The notes beneath the pieces were generated by a model. That model saw only the letters and a list, made by a program, of their open reading frames with translations, was not told the origin of the DNA and ran no database searches. A stretch of DNA of 64,000 nt from an uncultured Collinsella sp. (lineage in GTDB: Bacteria; Actinomycetota; Coriobacteriia; Coriobacteriales; Coriobacteriaceae): assembly GCA_902470365.1 (NCBI GenBank), contig CABRFZ010000001.1, positions 62,001 through 126,000 on the forward strand, in the 5' to 3' direction. The stretch's first letter is position 1. Each line of letters opens with the position of its first letter. The position numbers and the translations under genes were made by a program. Below, piece by piece: positions 40,710 through 49,378 of this stretch.

Positions 40710-43460
40710 GTGAACGATTGCAAGAGGGTTTACCGTTTTGGAACCGACGCCCAGGGCACCTGTGTCACTGAGGGCGATAAGTCCATGAACTTCGTGCTTG
40801 GCGGCAAGGGCGCAAACCTTGCCGAGATGAGCCGCATCGGTCTGCCGGTTCCCGGTGGCTTTACCATTACCTGCCAGACCTGTGTCGAGTACTCCGGCGC
40901 CGGCAACGTCTGGCCCGAAGGCGCACTCGATGAGATCGTTGCCGCCGAGGCAGACCTCGAGGCCCGCTGCGGCAAAAAGCTCGGCGACGCCTCCGATCCG
41001 CTGCTCGTGTCGGTGCGCTCGGGCGCTCCGTTTTCCATGCCCGGCATGATGGACACGGTCCTCAACCTGGGCCTCAACGACGACTCCGTTCAGGGTCTCA
41101 TTGCCCAGACGCAAAATCCGCGTTTTGCTTGGGATAGCTACCGCCGCTTTATCCAGATGTTTTCCAATGTCGTCATGGGCGTTGACGCCGACCTGTTCGA
41201 GAACGCCCTGACCCAGGCCCGTCTGGTCGCCGGCGTTCGCGTCGATTCCGAGCTTTCGGCCGAGGACCTGCAGGAACTCGTCGAGACCTTTAAGGGCATC
41301 TTCTCCGAGAACGTCGATGCCTTCCTGTATCCCGAGCTCGAGGTCGCTGACGGCAAGCCCGTTTTCCCGCACGACCCGGAGCTTCAGCTACGCCTTGCAA
41401 TTCAGGCCGTCTTTGGCAGCTGGATGAACGAGCGTGCCTGCATCTACCGCAAGCAGCATGGCATTTCCGACGAACTCGGCACCGCCGTCAACGTACAGGC
41501 CATGGCCTTTGGCAACAAGGGCGCGACCTCTGCGACGGGCGTTGCCTTCACGCGCAATCCGGCCGACGGCACCAAGGAGTTCTACGGTGACTTTTTGGTT
41601 AATGCCCAAGGCGAGGACGTCGTCGCCGGTATCCGCAACACTGAGCCCATCGCCGACCTCAAGACCACCCCGGGCCTTGAGTCCGCGGGCGAGGTGCTCG
41701 AGCGCGTCTTCCTGACGCTCGAGGATCACTATCGCGACATGTGCGACATTGAGTTCACCATCGAGCAGGGCAAGCTCTGGATGCTCCAGACCCGCGTGGG
41801 CAAGCGAACTGCCACCGCCGCCCTACGCATCGCCATCGAGATGGTCGAGGAGGGTCTGATCACCCGCGATGAGGCTGTGAGCCGCATCGATCCCGCGCAG
41901 CTCGACCAGCTCCTGCACCCACAGTTCGACGCCTCCAAGAAGTACGAGGCTCTCGCCAGCGGTCTTAATGCCAGCCCCGGTGCCGCCGTGGGCGAGGTCA
42001 TGTTCTCGAGCGACGACGCCGTCGCGCGCGCCAACGAGGGCCACAAGGTCATTCTGGTTCGTTGGGAGACCAACCCCGACGACCTGAAGGGCATGGTCGC
42101 CGCCGAGGGCATTCTGACCAGCCACGGTGGCAAGACGAGCCATGCCGCCGTTATCGCCCGCGGCATGGGTACGCCCTGCGTCTGCGGCGTTGAGCGCTTC
42201 CATATCGACGCCGCCGAGAAGGTCGTGCGCATCGAGGGCAGTGACCGCGTGCTGCACGAGGGCGATGTCATCTCCATCGACGGCACCCAGGGCATCGTCG
42301 TCGACGGTGCCGTTGACCTGGTTTCGGCCGAGCTCACCGGCGATCTGGACACTATCCTGTCCTGGGCCGACGAGATTCGTCTGGATGAGACCGGTGGCCA
42401 CGCCAACCACGTGCGCGTTAATGCCGATAACCCCGAGGACGCCGCGCTCGCACTCGAGTTTGGCGCCGAGGCTATTGGCCTGTGCCGCACCGAGCACATG
42501 TTCCTGGGCGATCGCAAGAACATCATCCAGAGCTTTATCCTTTCTGACGATGAGGCCGTGAAGCAGCAGGCCCTGGCCGACCTGCTCAAGGTTCAGACCG
42601 AGGACTTCCTGGCGATGTTTAAGACCATGTCCGGTCGCGATGTGGTCGTTCGCCTGCTCGATCCGCCGCTTCATGAGTTCCTGGATAATCCTCGCGAGCT
42701 TGAGGTCGCCATCACCAAGAAGGAAGCCGCTGGCGCCAGCGAGGAAGAGCTTGCCGTCCTGCGCGCCCGCCTGCGTCGTATCGACGGCATGGTCGAGTCC
42801 AACCCCATGCTCGGCCTACGGGGCGTGCGCCTGTCCGTCGTCTTTGGCGATCTGCCGCTCATGCAGGTTCGCGCCGTCGCCACGGCTGCTGCCCGCCTTA
42901 TCAAGGAGGGTGTCGACCCGCGCCCCGAGATTATGGTCCCGCTCGTTTCCATTACGGCCGAGCATGTCCAGACCCGCGAGGTTATCGAGCGCGTGATCGC
43001 AGAGGTTTCCGACGAAGAGGGCGTCGAGCTCAATATTCCCGTGGGCACGATGCTCGAGCTGCCGCGCGCCTGCATGGTCGCCGACGAGATCGCCCATCAC
43101 GCAGACTTCTTCTGCTTTGGCACCAACGACCTCACCCAGACGACCTTCGGTTTCTCGCGTGACGACGCCGAGGCTAAGTTCATCCCGCTGTACATGCATA
43201 AGAAGATCTTGAAGGACAATCCCTTCGAGACCATCGACACGGCGGTACTCGAACTGGTGCGCTTGGCCGTCGAGAAGGGCCGCGCCACCAACCCCGACAT
43301 GCACTTTGGCGTGTGCGGTGAGCACGGTGGCGACCCCAAGTCCATCAAGGGCCTGTTTAACGTGGCCGACGTGGACTACGTGTCCTGCTCGCCCTACCGC
43401 GTGCCCCTCGCACGCCTGGCCGCCGCTCAGGCCAAGCTCGAGGCCAAGCGTTCCGCCTAA
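40710..43460 (+). CDS. ppdK: pyruvate, phosphate dikinase
   Basis: Interconverts pyruvate, ATP and phosphate with PEP, AMP and pyrophosphate; in fermentative anaerobes it serves glycolysis or gluconeogenesis. The 916-residue protein has the ATP-grasp start FVLGGKGANLAEMSRIGLPVPGGFTIT, the swivelling His domain ILTSHGGKTSHAAVIARGMGTPCVCG (catalytic His), and the PEP barrel with GLCRTEHMF, FGTNDLTQTTFGFSRDDAE and VCGEHGGDP. The regulatory Thr next to the His is present (GGKTSH). GTG 40710 has AAGGGGAAG upstream. Confidence 0.95.
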   Translation: MNDCKRVYRFGTDAQGTCVTEGDKSMNFVLGGKGANLAEMSRIGLPVPGGFTITCQTCVEYSGAGNVWPEGALDEIVAAEADLEARCGKKLGDASDPLLVSVRSGAPFSMPGMMDTVLNLGLNDDSVQGLIAQTQNPRFAWDSYRRFIQMFSNVVMGVDADLFENALTQARLVAGVRVDSELSAEDLQELVETFKGIFSENVDAFLYPELEVADGKPVFPHDPELQLRLAIQAVFGSWMNERACIYRKQHGISDELGTAVNVQAMAFGNKGATSATGVAFTRNPADGTKEFYGDFLVNAQGEDVVAGIRNTEPIADLKTTPGLESAGEVLERVFLTLEDHYRDMCDIEFTIEQGKLWMLQTRVGKRTATAALRIAIEMVEEGLITRDEAVSRIDPAQLDQLLHPQFDASKKYEALASGLNASPGAAVGEVMFSSDDAVARANEGHKVILVRWETNPDDLKGMVAAEGILTSHGGKTSHAAVIARGMGTPCVCGVERFHIDAAEKVVRIEGSDRVLHEGDVISIDGTQGIVVDGAVDLVSAELTGDLDTILSWADEIRLDETGGHANHVRVNADNPEDAALALEFGAEAIGLCRTEHMFLGDRKNIIQSFILSDDEAVKQQALADLLKVQTEDFLAMFKTMSGRDVVVRLLDPPLHEFLDNPRELEVAITKKEAAGASEEELAVLRARLRRIDGMVESNPMLGLRGVRLSVVFGDLPLMQVRAVATAAARLIKEGVDPRPEIMVPLVSITAEHVQTREVIERVIAEVSDEEGVELNIPVGTMLELPRACMVADEIAHHADFFCFGTNDLTQTTFGFSRDDAEAKFIPLYMHKKILKDNPFETIDTAVLELVRLAVEKGRATNPDMHFGVCGEHGGDPKSIKGLFNVADVDYVSCSPYRVPLARLAAAQAKLEAKRSA

Positions 43461-43501
43461 CGTTTTGGGTTTAGACGCCTAGCGTAGCCCCCCCCTTCAT
43501 G

Positions 43502-43531
43502 CCGCCCGTCTCATTCGTGAGACGGGCGGTT
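43502..43531 (+). terminator. terminator after ppdK
   Basis: A perfect 12-base stem (CCGCCCGTCTCA and its complement) with a TTCG tetraloop follows ppdK by about 40 bases. The U-tract is poor (TTGTC), but a stem with a UUCG loop is very stable. Confidence 0.7.
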
Positions 43532-43575
43532 GTCATGTGCGGGTTTTGTCTTTTTGTCTGCGTAAAAAATTGTTC

Positions 43576-43603
43576 TTGCAGCAGAAACCCGCGCGTGTAT
43601 ACT
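43576..43603 (+). promoter_or_regulatory. rplS promoter
   Basis: TTGCAG and TATACT are spaced by 16 bases, about 70 bases ahead of the rplS start codon. Confidence 0.6.
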
Positions 43604-43624
43604 CGAATACGTTTGTTCAACTAC

Positions 43625-43648
43625 GTGCCGGCCAAGGTGGTACGGCAC
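43625..43648 (+). promoter_or_regulatory. leader hairpin of rplS mRNA
   Basis: GTGCCG (43625-43630) pairs with CGGCAC (43643-43648) around a 12-base loop within the rplS 5' leader. Several bacterial ribosomal protein genes including rplS have structured autoregulatory leaders; whether this is one is inference. Confidence 0.4.
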
Positions 43649-43672
43649 CTCTAGAAGAGTAAGGAATTGCAC

Positions 43673-44014
43673 ATGGATTACATCCGCGCAATCGAGCGTC
43701 AGCAGATCCGCGAGGACATTCCTCAGGTTCGCGTCGCCGACAACGTCAAGGTTCACTACCGCATTAAGGAAGGCGACCGCGAGCGCATCCAGGTCTTCCA
43801 GGGCGACGTCATCCGCATGGCCGGCGCCGGTGCCCGCGAGACCTTCACCGTCCGCAAGATGTCCTTCGGTGTCGGTGTTGAGCGTACCTTCCCGCTTCAC
43901 AGCCCCAAGATCGCCAAGCTCGAGGTCGTTCGTCATGGTCGCGTCCGTCGCGCCAAGCTGTACTACCTCCGCGACAAGGTGGGCAAGGCTGCTCGCATCC
44001 CCGAGAAGCGCTAA
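43673..44014 (+). CDS. rplS: 50S ribosomal protein L19
   Basis: Large-subunit protein at the 30S interface. The 113-residue sequence has DYIRAIERQQIREDIPQ, ERIQVFQGDVIRMAGAGARETFTVRK, GVGVERTFPLHSPKI and RAKLYYLRDKVGKAARI, all typical. ATG 43673 has AAGGAA upstream; a TTG at 43667 is in frame but less likely. It stands alone between its own promoter and terminator. Confidence 0.96.
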   Translation: MDYIRAIERQQIREDIPQVRVADNVKVHYRIKEGDRERIQVFQGDVIRMAGAGARETFTVRKMSFGVGVERTFPLHSPKIAKLEVVRHGRVRRAKLYYLRDKVGKAARIPEKR

Positions 44015-44047
44015 GAAGATCGCAGCGTCTGTCCACTCGTTTGGACA

Positions 44048-44080
44048 CAAGGGTCACCTTCGGGTGGCCCTTCTTTTTAT
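44048..44080 (+). terminator. Rho-independent terminator of rplS
   Basis: AAGGGTCACC and GGGTGGCCCTT form a stem with a short loop, followed by CTTTTTAT. The rnhB ribosome site follows 14 bases later. Confidence 0.85.
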
Positions 44081-44107
44081 CTGATTTGCATGCAAGGAGG
44101 GCCTGGT

Positions 44108-44896
44108 ATGGCCAACATGACGAGCTCGGTTTCGGCATCGCAGGTTGCCGGAGAGCTGGCGAGCGCAACGTTTGAGGAGATCCCCGCCCTCGTGGAGCAT
44201 TATCGCGAGGACCCGCGCCAGCAGGTGATCAAGGCTTGCGAGCGTGCTCTTAAGCGCCATGCCAAGGAACTTGCCGAGCGCGAGCGCGTCAATGACATGT
44301 ACGAGCTTATGCATGAGCTTGGCGGCGATGGGGTGGTCGTTGGCGTCGACGAGGTGGGTCGCGGATCGGTGGCTGGTCCTTTGACGGTATGCGCCGTCTG
44401 CCTTCCTATGGAGCCGCGCGTCTGGGGCATCAACGATTCCAAAAAGCTCACGCCGGCGCGCCGCGAGTTGCTCTCAGTGAAGATTGCCGAGGTGGCGACG
44501 GCGATCGGTTTTTGCCATATCGCGCCTAAGGATATCGATGAGATGGGCATGGCCCGTGCTATCCGTACCGCCGTTGCGGGCGCCGTGGCCGATACGGGGC
44601 TTGAACCCGACTGCGTCCTCATGGATGGCAACCCCTTGGGCGCCGTTCCTAACGAGCGCGATGTGGTGAAGGGCGATGCCAAGATCGCCTGCATCGCTGC
44701 GGCGTCCATCATGGCCAAGGTCACGCGTGACGAGATGATGGTCGAGTACGACGCCGAGTACCCCGAGTACCATCTGGCCGAGTCGAAGGGCTATGCGAGC
44801 CCCGAGCACATCGAGGCCATTCGCAAACATGGACTTTGTCCGTTGCACCGCGTGAGCTTTTGCGGAAACTTTCTGCAGACTGAGCGCCTTTTCTAG
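44108..44896 (+). CDS. rnhB: ribonuclease HII
   Basis: Cleaves RNA in RNA/DNA hybrids and at single ribonucleotides in DNA. The catalytic acidic residues are in VVGVDEVGRGSVAGP, VLMDGNPLG and GDAKIACIAAASIMAKVTRD; the GYASPEHIEAIRKHGLCPLHRVSF end is standard. An N-terminal helical extension of about 70 residues precedes the core, as in several Gram-positive RNase HII proteins. ATG 44108 is the start since AAGGAGG lies at 44094-44100; ATG 44090 precedes that site. Confidence 0.94.
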   Translation: MANMTSSVSASQVAGELASATFEEIPALVEHYREDPRQQVIKACERALKRHAKELAERERVNDMYELMHELGGDGVVVGVDEVGRGSVAGPLTVCAVCLPMEPRVWGINDSKKLTPARRELLSVKIAEVATAIGFCHIAPKDIDEMGMARAIRTAVAGAVADTGLEPDCVLMDGNPLGAVPNERDVVKGDAKIACIAAASIMAKVTRDEMMVEYDAEYPEYHLAESKGYASPEHIEAIRKHGLCPLHRVSFCGNFLQTERLF

Positions 44897-44946
44897 GTCA
44901 ATTGTGGAGACAGGGACTTCTGGAGTTTTGTAAACCAGCTGGTAGC

Positions 44947-44987
44947 GGGCCGTATGCAACAGCATTGCTGCGTACGGCCCTTTTTTT
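44947..44987 (+). terminator. Rho-independent terminator of rnhB
   Basis: GGGCCGTATGCA pairs with TGCGTACGGCCC (one G-T) and is followed by seven T. It lies 50 bases after rnhB. Confidence 0.9.
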
Positions 44988-45085
44988 GACGGCATTTGGT
45001 CAGCTTTTGGTTTGCTTCCTGTACTTACCCGCATGAAAGGTGCCCTCATCATCGGGGCAATGCAGTGTGCGGGAAAGGAGACCCC

Positions 45086-45571
45086 ATGAGTGCCGCAAGC
45101 AAAAAGAGCAAGACGCAGCAGCTCAAGGAGCGTTGGGAAAACGGCGAGCTCGACTGCGGGGCGATGACGCCCGAGTTTATCAAGGGACTCAGTCCCCGTG
45201 AGCTGGGCATGCTGGGCGAGCTGATCACCATCGACTACTTTAACGAGCGCGGCTACACCTTGCTGGAGCAGGGTTATCGTTGCACCGAGGGCGAGGCCGA
45301 TCTGGTGCTGCTCGATGAGCTCGACGATGTCGTGGTGATGGCCGAGGTCAAGACCAGACGCGTCGCACTGGATTGCAGCACGCGGGTCTTTCCCGAGGAG
45401 GCCGTGGACGCCCAAAAGCAACGCCGCTACCGCCGCATCGCAAGTTGCTATCTCATGGAGCATTATCCGCTCAAGGCGATTCGCTTCGATGCCGTGGGCG
45501 TCACCATTCGCGGCGGACATATCGCCGAGATCGAGCACCAGTACAACGCGTTCGATTGGCAGGTGTCGTGA
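45086..45571 (+). CDS. yraN: YraN family (UPF0102) putative endonuclease
   Basis: Predicted Holliday-junction-resolvase-like nuclease fold. The core is LGMLGELITIDYFNERGYTLLEQGYRCTEGEADLV...VVMAEVKTR, with the Asp and ExK of a PD-(D/E)xK site. An extra 35-residue N-terminal arm rich in Lys and Glu precedes it. AAAGGAG sits before ATG 45086. It overlaps comM by one base (TGATG). The biological role is not established; its usual place is next to rnhB and comM. Confidence 0.87.
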   Translation: MSAASKKSKTQQLKERWENGELDCGAMTPEFIKGLSPRELGMLGELITIDYFNERGYTLLEQGYRCTEGEADLVLLDELDDVVVMAEVKTRRVALDCSTRVFPEEAVDAQKQRRYRRIASCYLMEHYPLKAIRFDAVGVTIRGGHIAEIEHQYNAFDWQVS

Positions 45572-47094
45572 TGGCGTTCGAGACGTTTGCCGTTCACGCG
45601 GCCTGCATCCGCGGCGTCGAGGCGATTCACGTCACGGTCGAGGTCTCGCTTGCCGGTGGCGTTCCGGGCATCCAGATGCTCGGCATTCCGAGTATGGAGG
45701 TGATGGAGTCACGCGGTCGTATTCGCTGCGCGATGCGCTCCGCCGGGTTCGAGATCCCGCGCTCGGGCATTACCGTTAACCTGGCACCCGGCGATATCCG
45801 CAAGACCGGTAGCGGCTTTGACCTGCCCATCGCCATCGCGGTTCTAGCGGCCGATGGGCAGATTCCCCGTGACAACCTCGATCGCTGCCTTATCGCAGGT
45901 GAGCTTGGTCTGGACGGTACGGTGCTTCCCGTCAAGGGCGAGGTGGCGTTTCAGCTGCTGGCTCGCGACATGGGGCTGTCTTTTATCGCCGGCAGGTCCG
46001 ACCAGCATGTGCCGCTTGCTGGCGTTGACTGCGGAATTATCGATCATTTGTCTCAGCTTGCTCATGGTATGGGCGATGCCGCGCGGCACTACCTGGATTC
46101 TGAGGGCGTCGAGGCGACCTTTGAGCCTGAGCTCGACTATGCCGACGTACTGGGGCAGGAAGTCGCTAAACGCGGCATGGCGCTTGCGGCGGCAGGAGAA
46201 CTCGGCTTGCTCATGATCGGGTCCCCGGGATCGGGCAAGACGATGCTCGCGCGTCGTATGACCGGCATCCTGCCCGAGCTTTCCGTTGAGGATCAACAGG
46301 AGGCGCTGTGCATCCATTCGGTTTTGGGTGAGAACATTGATGGCTTGTTGGCGGGGCATCGGCCCTTCCGCAGTCCCCATCACAGTATTTCAACGGCGGG
46401 CCTCATTGGCGGAGGACGCCCGGTGCACCCAGGTGAGATCAGCCTTGCTCATGGGGGCGTGCTCTTTTTGGACGAGCTTGCCGAGTTTCCCACGGGCGTA
46501 CTGCAGACGCTGCGTCAGCCTATCGAGCGCGGCTACGTGAGGATCGTACGCGTCGATGGGGCTTTTACCTTCCCGTCGCGCTTTCAGCTGCTGGCTGCGA
46601 GCAATCCCTGCCCCTGCGGCTTTTTGGGCGATCGCGAGGTACCGTGTCGCTGCTCGGCGGCGATGGTCGAGCGCTATCGGTCTAAACTGCGCGGTCCTTT
46701 GGCCGACCGTATCGACATGATGATCGATGTGACCCGTCCCGACCCTCAAGTGATTATCGAGGGCGCAGAGGGTATGTCGTCGGCCGAGTTACGTGACTAC
46801 GTTGTGCGCGGTCGCGCTTTTCGCGCTTGGCGCGAATCCCGTATGGACGATGCAGATGCCGAGGCCGAGGATGACGAGACGCGGTCCATTGACGGCGTCG
46901 TTTCGACCTTTGAGCTTGATGATGCTGCCGAGAAATGCGTACTCGGCCTATCCAAACGCACGCATCTCACAGGGCGTGGCATCGTGCGCCTGGTTCGCAT
47001 TGCGCGCACGATCGCAGATGTCGCCGAGAGCGAGCAAGTGACGCAGGACCACGTGCTCGAGGCGGCGATGTACCAGGGAAGGAGGGACCAATGA
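45571..47094 (+). CDS. comM: Mg-chelatase-like AAA ATPase ComM/YifB
   Basis: ComM is a hexameric helicase that promotes branch migration in natural transformation; YifB is the general name. The 507-residue protein has an N-terminal Lon-protease-like domain (GVPGIQMLGIPSMEV, ITVNLAPGDIRKTGSGFDLPIAIAVL in parts), Walker A GSPGSGKT near 217, GGVLFLDELAEFPTGVLQTLRQP for Walker B, and a C-terminal chelatase domain with cysteines CPCGF...CRC. ATG 45571 overlaps the yraN stop. Next to dprA it suggests DNA uptake or recombination capacity. Confidence 0.92.
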   Translation: MAFETFAVHAACIRGVEAIHVTVEVSLAGGVPGIQMLGIPSMEVMESRGRIRCAMRSAGFEIPRSGITVNLAPGDIRKTGSGFDLPIAIAVLAADGQIPRDNLDRCLIAGELGLDGTVLPVKGEVAFQLLARDMGLSFIAGRSDQHVPLAGVDCGIIDHLSQLAHGMGDAARHYLDSEGVEATFEPELDYADVLGQEVAKRGMALAAAGELGLLMIGSPGSGKTMLARRMTGILPELSVEDQQEALCIHSVLGENIDGLLAGHRPFRSPHHSISTAGLIGGGRPVHPGEISLAHGGVLFLDELAEFPTGVLQTLRQPIERGYVRIVRVDGAFTFPSRFQLLAASNPCPCGFLGDREVPCRCSAAMVERYRSKLRGPLADRIDMMIDVTRPDPQVIIEGAEGMSSAELRDYVVRGRAFRAWRESRMDDADAEAEDDETRSIDGVVSTFELDDAAEKCVLGLSKRTHLTGRGIVRLVRIARTIADVAESEQVTQDHVLEAAMYQGRRDQ

Positions 47095-48026
47095 TGGCCG
47101 AGGGGACCTTCGAGCTGCATCCAGGTGATGCGTTGTATCCCGAGACCGTTTTGGAGCTTTCTGATGTACCCCAGACGCTTTATGTGCGCGGCAACCCCGA
47201 GGTGCTTTCGACGCCCGCGCTCTCCATCATCGGCGCGCGCAAGGCCTCGCCGTATGGTCTTGCCGTGGCAGAGCTTGCGGCGAAGGTGGCGGTTGAGGCG
47301 GGAGTGACGGTAGTTTCGGGCGGTGCGGTCGGTTGTGACCAGGCCTCGGGTTGGGCTGCGGTTAACGCCGGCGGCAAACACGTTGTGGTGCTGGGGACGG
47401 GCGCCGACGTGGTCTACCCGCGTTCGAGCGCGGGGCTGATTACGCGCACGCTTGATACGGGTGGCGCGGTCGTGTCGATCTCTCCGTGGGGCATGGGTCC
47501 GCGCAAGTTCGCCTTTCCGCGCCGCAATCGCGTGATCGCGGCCCTGTCGCAAGCCCTCTTTGTATCCGAGGCGGGTATGCCTTCCGGGACGTTTTCTACA
47601 GCCGAGGCTGCTATGGATTTGGGGCGCGAACTTCTTGCCGTGCCGGGGTCGATCCTATCGCCCGAGTCGCGTGGCACGAATTACCTCATTGCGAACGGTG
47701 CCTGCTGCATCGTCGACGAGGAATCTATCGAGATGGCTATCTCACGCATCTACGGAACCCTGCGCTACTCGCGCCCCGATGCTCCCGGCATTGCCGACCT
47801 GGATCCAACGCAGCAGACCGTGATGCATGCGCTCATCGCCTCTCCGCTCAAGGTCGACGACATCGCGGCGCTCGTCTCGCTCGATGCTGTCGGCGTACTC
47901 AAACTCTTGGGTTCGCTTGAACTCGAGGGTCTTATCGAGCGCATGATGGATGGAAGGTATGCGCCCTCCAAGTTTGCCCTTCACGCCCAGACACCCTTCG
48001 GTCACAATGGAAAACGTGTCAATTAG
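47091..48026 (+). CDS. dprA: DNA processing protein DprA
   Basis: Loads RecA on incoming single-stranded DNA during transformation. The 311-residue protein contains the Rossmann-like DprA core: TLYVRGNPEVL, SIIGARKASPYGLAVAELAA, VVSGGAVGCDQASGWAA, VVLGTGADVVYPRSSAGL, SISPWGMGPRKFAFPRRNRVIAALS and GTNYLIANGA. A winged-helix end follows (DPTQQTVMHALIASPLKVDDIA). It lacks the N-terminal SAM-like domain of longer DprA proteins. ATG 47091 overlaps the comM stop (ATGA) with GGAGG upstream. Confidence 0.92.
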   Translation: MMAEGTFELHPGDALYPETVLELSDVPQTLYVRGNPEVLSTPALSIIGARKASPYGLAVAELAAKVAVEAGVTVVSGGAVGCDQASGWAAVNAGGKHVVVLGTGADVVYPRSSAGLITRTLDTGGAVVSISPWGMGPRKFAFPRRNRVIAALSQALFVSEAGMPSGTFSTAEAAMDLGRELLAVPGSILSPESRGTNYLIANGACCIVDEESIEMAISRIYGTLRYSRPDAPGIADLDPTQQTVMHALIASPLKVDDIAALVSLDAVGVLKLLGSLELEGLIERMMDGRYAPSKFALHAQTPFGHNGKRVN

Positions 48027-48040
48027 AAAGGTGTTTGCAG

Positions 48041-49378
48041 ATGCAGTTCGATCAGGTGACGGTTATCGGTGGCGGTCTGGCGGGTTCGGAGTGCGCGATC
48101 CAGCTTGCAGACCGCGGGTTTGCCGTAAAGCTGTGCGAGATGCGCCCCCAGGTGAGCTCCCCGGCCCACCATACCGATCATCTGGCAGAGCTCGTCTGCT
48201 CCAATTCGTTTAAGTCGACCCGTCCGGATTCCGCGGCTGGTTTGCTGAAAGCTGAGCTTGAGCGCATGGGTTCAGTCCTGCTCGATTGCGCCCATCGCGC
48301 GGCTGTTCCCGCCGGCGGTGCCCTGGCGGTCGACCGCGTCAAGTTTTCCGAGCTTGTCGAGGCCGAGGTTGCCGCTCGTCCCAATATCGAGGTCGTGCAC
48401 GGCGAGGTCACGCAGATTCCCGAGGGTCACGTGGTCATTGCCGCGGGCCCGCTGTGTTCACCGGCGCTGAGCGAAGAGGTCATGAAGCTCGTCGGTGGCG
48501 ACGCCCTTGCGTTCTTCGATGCCGCGGCGCCGATCGTCGATGCCTCCACGCTCGATATGGACGTGCTGTTCTCGCAGTCGCGCTACGAGGAGCAGGGGAG
48601 CGGCGACTATCTCAACGCTCCGCTCAACAAGGAGGAGTACGAGGCCTTTATCGAGGCGCTTACCACGGCCGACCGCGTGGTGCTCAAAGACTTTGAGGGC
48701 GGCGATCTGTTCCAGGCCTGCCAGCCTGCCGAGGAAGTTGCGCGCACCGGCAAGGACGCCATTCGCTTTGGCGCCATGAAGCCCGTCGGCCTCACCGACC
48801 CGCGTACCGGACGTCGCCCCTGGGCGGCGATTCAGCTGCGTGCCGAGAACAAGGAGAAGACCGCCTATAACCTGGTGGGCTTCCAGACCAACTTGACCTT
48901 TGGCGAGCAGAAGCGCGTCTTCCATATGGTGCCAGGCCTGGAGAACGCTGAGTTCTTCCGCTACGGTGTCATGCACCGCAATACCTTTGTCGACGCCCCG
49001 CACGTGCTCGATGGCACCTTTGCCGTGCCCGGTACCGGCGTGCGTCTGGCCGGTCAGATCACCGGTACCGAGGGATACATGGAAGCCGTGGCGACAGGTC
49101 TGCTCGCGGCGCTCAACACCTATGCCGAGGCTATCGGTGCCGCGGGCGTCGAGTTGCCGCGTGTGGGTGCCCTGGGTGCGCTCGTGGGCTATGCGACCGA
49201 TCCTGCCACCGTGGGCTATCAGCCTATGCATGTCAACTTTGGCCTGGTGCCGCCACTCGAAGATGGTAAGCGCCGCAGCAAGCGCGACCGCTACCAGGCC
49301 TATGCGGACCGTGCGCTCGAGGCCCTCGATGCCTACTTGGCCACGCGTTCCGACTTGTTTGGAGGCGACCGGTCATAG
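48041..49378 (+). CDS. trmFO: methylenetetrahydrofolate--tRNA-(uracil-5-)-methyltransferase TrmFO
   Basis: FAD enzyme that makes ribothymidine at position 54 of tRNAs with methylene-THF. It begins VTVIGGGLAGSECAIQLADRGF (FAD-binding GxGxxG), then CEMRPQ, HHTDHLAELVCSNSFKS and a C-terminal GVRLAGQITGTEGYMEAVATGLLAA. Length 445 is normal. ATG 48041 follows GAAAGGTG. The stop TAG overlaps the apparent start of the recombinase gene. Confidence 0.94.
   Translation: MQFDQVTVIGGGLAGSECAIQLADRGFAVKLCEMRPQVSSPAHHTDHLAELVCSNSFKSTRPDSAAGLLKAELERMGSVLLDCAHRAAVPAGGALAVDRVKFSELVEAEVAARPNIEVVHGEVTQIPEGHVVIAAGPLCSPALSEEVMKLVGGDALAFFDAAAPIVDASTLDMDVLFSQSRYEEQGSGDYLNAPLNKEEYEAFIEALTTADRVVLKDFEGGDLFQACQPAEEVARTGKDAIRFGAMKPVGLTDPRTGRRPWAAIQLRAENKEKTAYNLVGFQTNLTFGEQKRVFHMVPGLENAEFFRYGVMHRNTFVDAPHVLDGTFAVPGTGVRLAGQITGTEGYMEAVATGLLAALNTYAEAIGAAGVELPRVGALGALVGYATDPATVGYQPMHVNFGLVPPLEDGKRRSKRDRYQAYADRALEALDAYLATRSDLFGGDRS

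Noticed and set aside
44902..44925. GGAGACAGGGACTTC after rnhB as a further REP-like element
   Set aside because: It has a related core but no palindromic arms, so it is at most a decayed copy.
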